DNA of 18,440 bases. Origin: Glomus cerebriforme. Its lineage: Eukaryota; Glomeromycota; Glomeromycetes; Glomerales; Glomeraceae. The DNA lies in the NCBI GenBank assembly GCA_003550305.1, contig QKYT01000251.1, positions 75,187 to 93,626 on the forward strand, given 5' to 3'. The notes under the pieces are model-generated. The model was not told where the DNA came from, ran no database searches, and was given only the letters and a program-made list of their open reading frames with translations. A program made the position numbers and the translations under genes. Shown one piece after another: positions 17,891 through 18,440 of the stretch. Within the stretch, counting starts at the first letter, position 1; each line of letters starts with the position of its first letter.

Positions 17891-18440
17891 TTATTTCTTC
17901 TTAATACGTGGAATAGTTGGTTGATGACGATCAGAAACAACAGTAAATCTTGTCTATAAAATAATATGATATCTTAGTTTCACTCGGATTAAATGTTAAT
18001 TATCATAAAACATCATCATTCTAATAAATAAATTACTCACCAGGATCTGTTGAATTTTTTGTTATTCCAAAAAGACCATATTCCAAAAATAATCATTTCA
18101 ATATTTTTTTCTTTAGCCTTCCATGATTTTTTTTCTACAAATTGTCTCTTCAATTAAAAATTTTATTTATAACTATTGTTGTACATCTTGTACTTTTAAA
18201 TTATTCTCGTGAAGAGTAATTAATTGTTCATAAATTGCGTCGCATGTTTCTATTCTTAAACCCCGATTATCAAATTATGTATCGCCAATATCAAAGATGA
18301 AGCAGTGAAAATCTAGTTGTAAGCATAACAAGAGTAATGAATATTATTAATTTTCGTAATTTCTCATTTTTAAATATTCACCTTGATTTCTTCATGATTA
18401 ATTGATCTTTTTCATTAATTGACGAACATCACTCGTTGAA
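17891..18440 (-). CDS. 3' part of a probable spliced gene of unknown function, partial
   Basis: The clearest part is the last exon, 17953-17891, reading TRFTVVSDRHQPTIPRIKKK then TAA. It is preceded by a good acceptor (TTTTATAG) and, 87 bases upstream, a strong donor GTGAGT (18040-18035) after ATCCTG. In phase 0 the upstream exon ends QKIQQIL, but a TAA lies just before that. Farther up, another frame reads FDNRGLRIETCDAIYEQL and ITLHENNLKVQDVQQ (about 18276-18173), again with a stop close by. Near the window edge the minus strand reads STSDVRQLMKKIN and then a GTGAAT that may be a donor. Either extra small introns or decay would explain the breaks. I recognise no family; the gene continues beyond the window if it is real. 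Confidence 0.4.

Overview
This is a very AT-rich eukaryotic window, probably nuclear DNA of an arbuscular mycorrhizal fungus (Glomeromycotina, Rhizophagus-like). The inference rests on three things: long poly(A)/poly(T) tracts and introns; a decayed Tyr-kinase-like fragment with the LPYIAPEVL signature; and an F-box-like gene of the DPHARAEWxITKYGKA type, a family expanded in these fungi. No prokaryotic operon structure, tRNA, rRNA or CRISPR was seen.

Layout. 1-905 is a diverged minisatellite with a small palindrome in each unit. 1298-1605 (minus) is a broken FAR1/MULE-like N-terminus. 2690-3480 (minus) is the remains of a LINE endonuclease and linker. 3596-3780 holds tandem imperfect hairpins. 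5672-5860 is a short non-autonomous hAT element with 8-bp target duplications. 7050-7424 is an unexplained 124-codon open frame. 8170-11212 is a wrecked Helitron. Its Rep region and helicase motifs I, Ia and II lie on the minus strand, while helicase motif III and the later motifs lie on the plus strand, so the gene appears to have been cut inside the helicase and one half inverted. A decayed Mrr-like PD-(D/E)XK nuclease follows the inverted half. The junction was then duplicated in tandem (9098-9645). 12586-13478 is a kinase pseudogene interrupted by a 318-bp Tc1/mariner-type MITE with 23-bp perfect inverted repeats. 14030-14279 (minus) and 14415-14852 (plus) are fragments of two different transposases. 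15010-15565 is a repeat that shares a block with the mariner MITE.

The only gene that looks intact is 15851-16822 (minus), a 323-residue F-box-like protein. 17891-18440 (minus) probably holds the 3' end of a spliced gene of unknown function, with one convincing terminal intron and exon; the rest of it does not read cleanly. The genes do not form a pathway. The window is a transposon graveyard beside one conserved family member.
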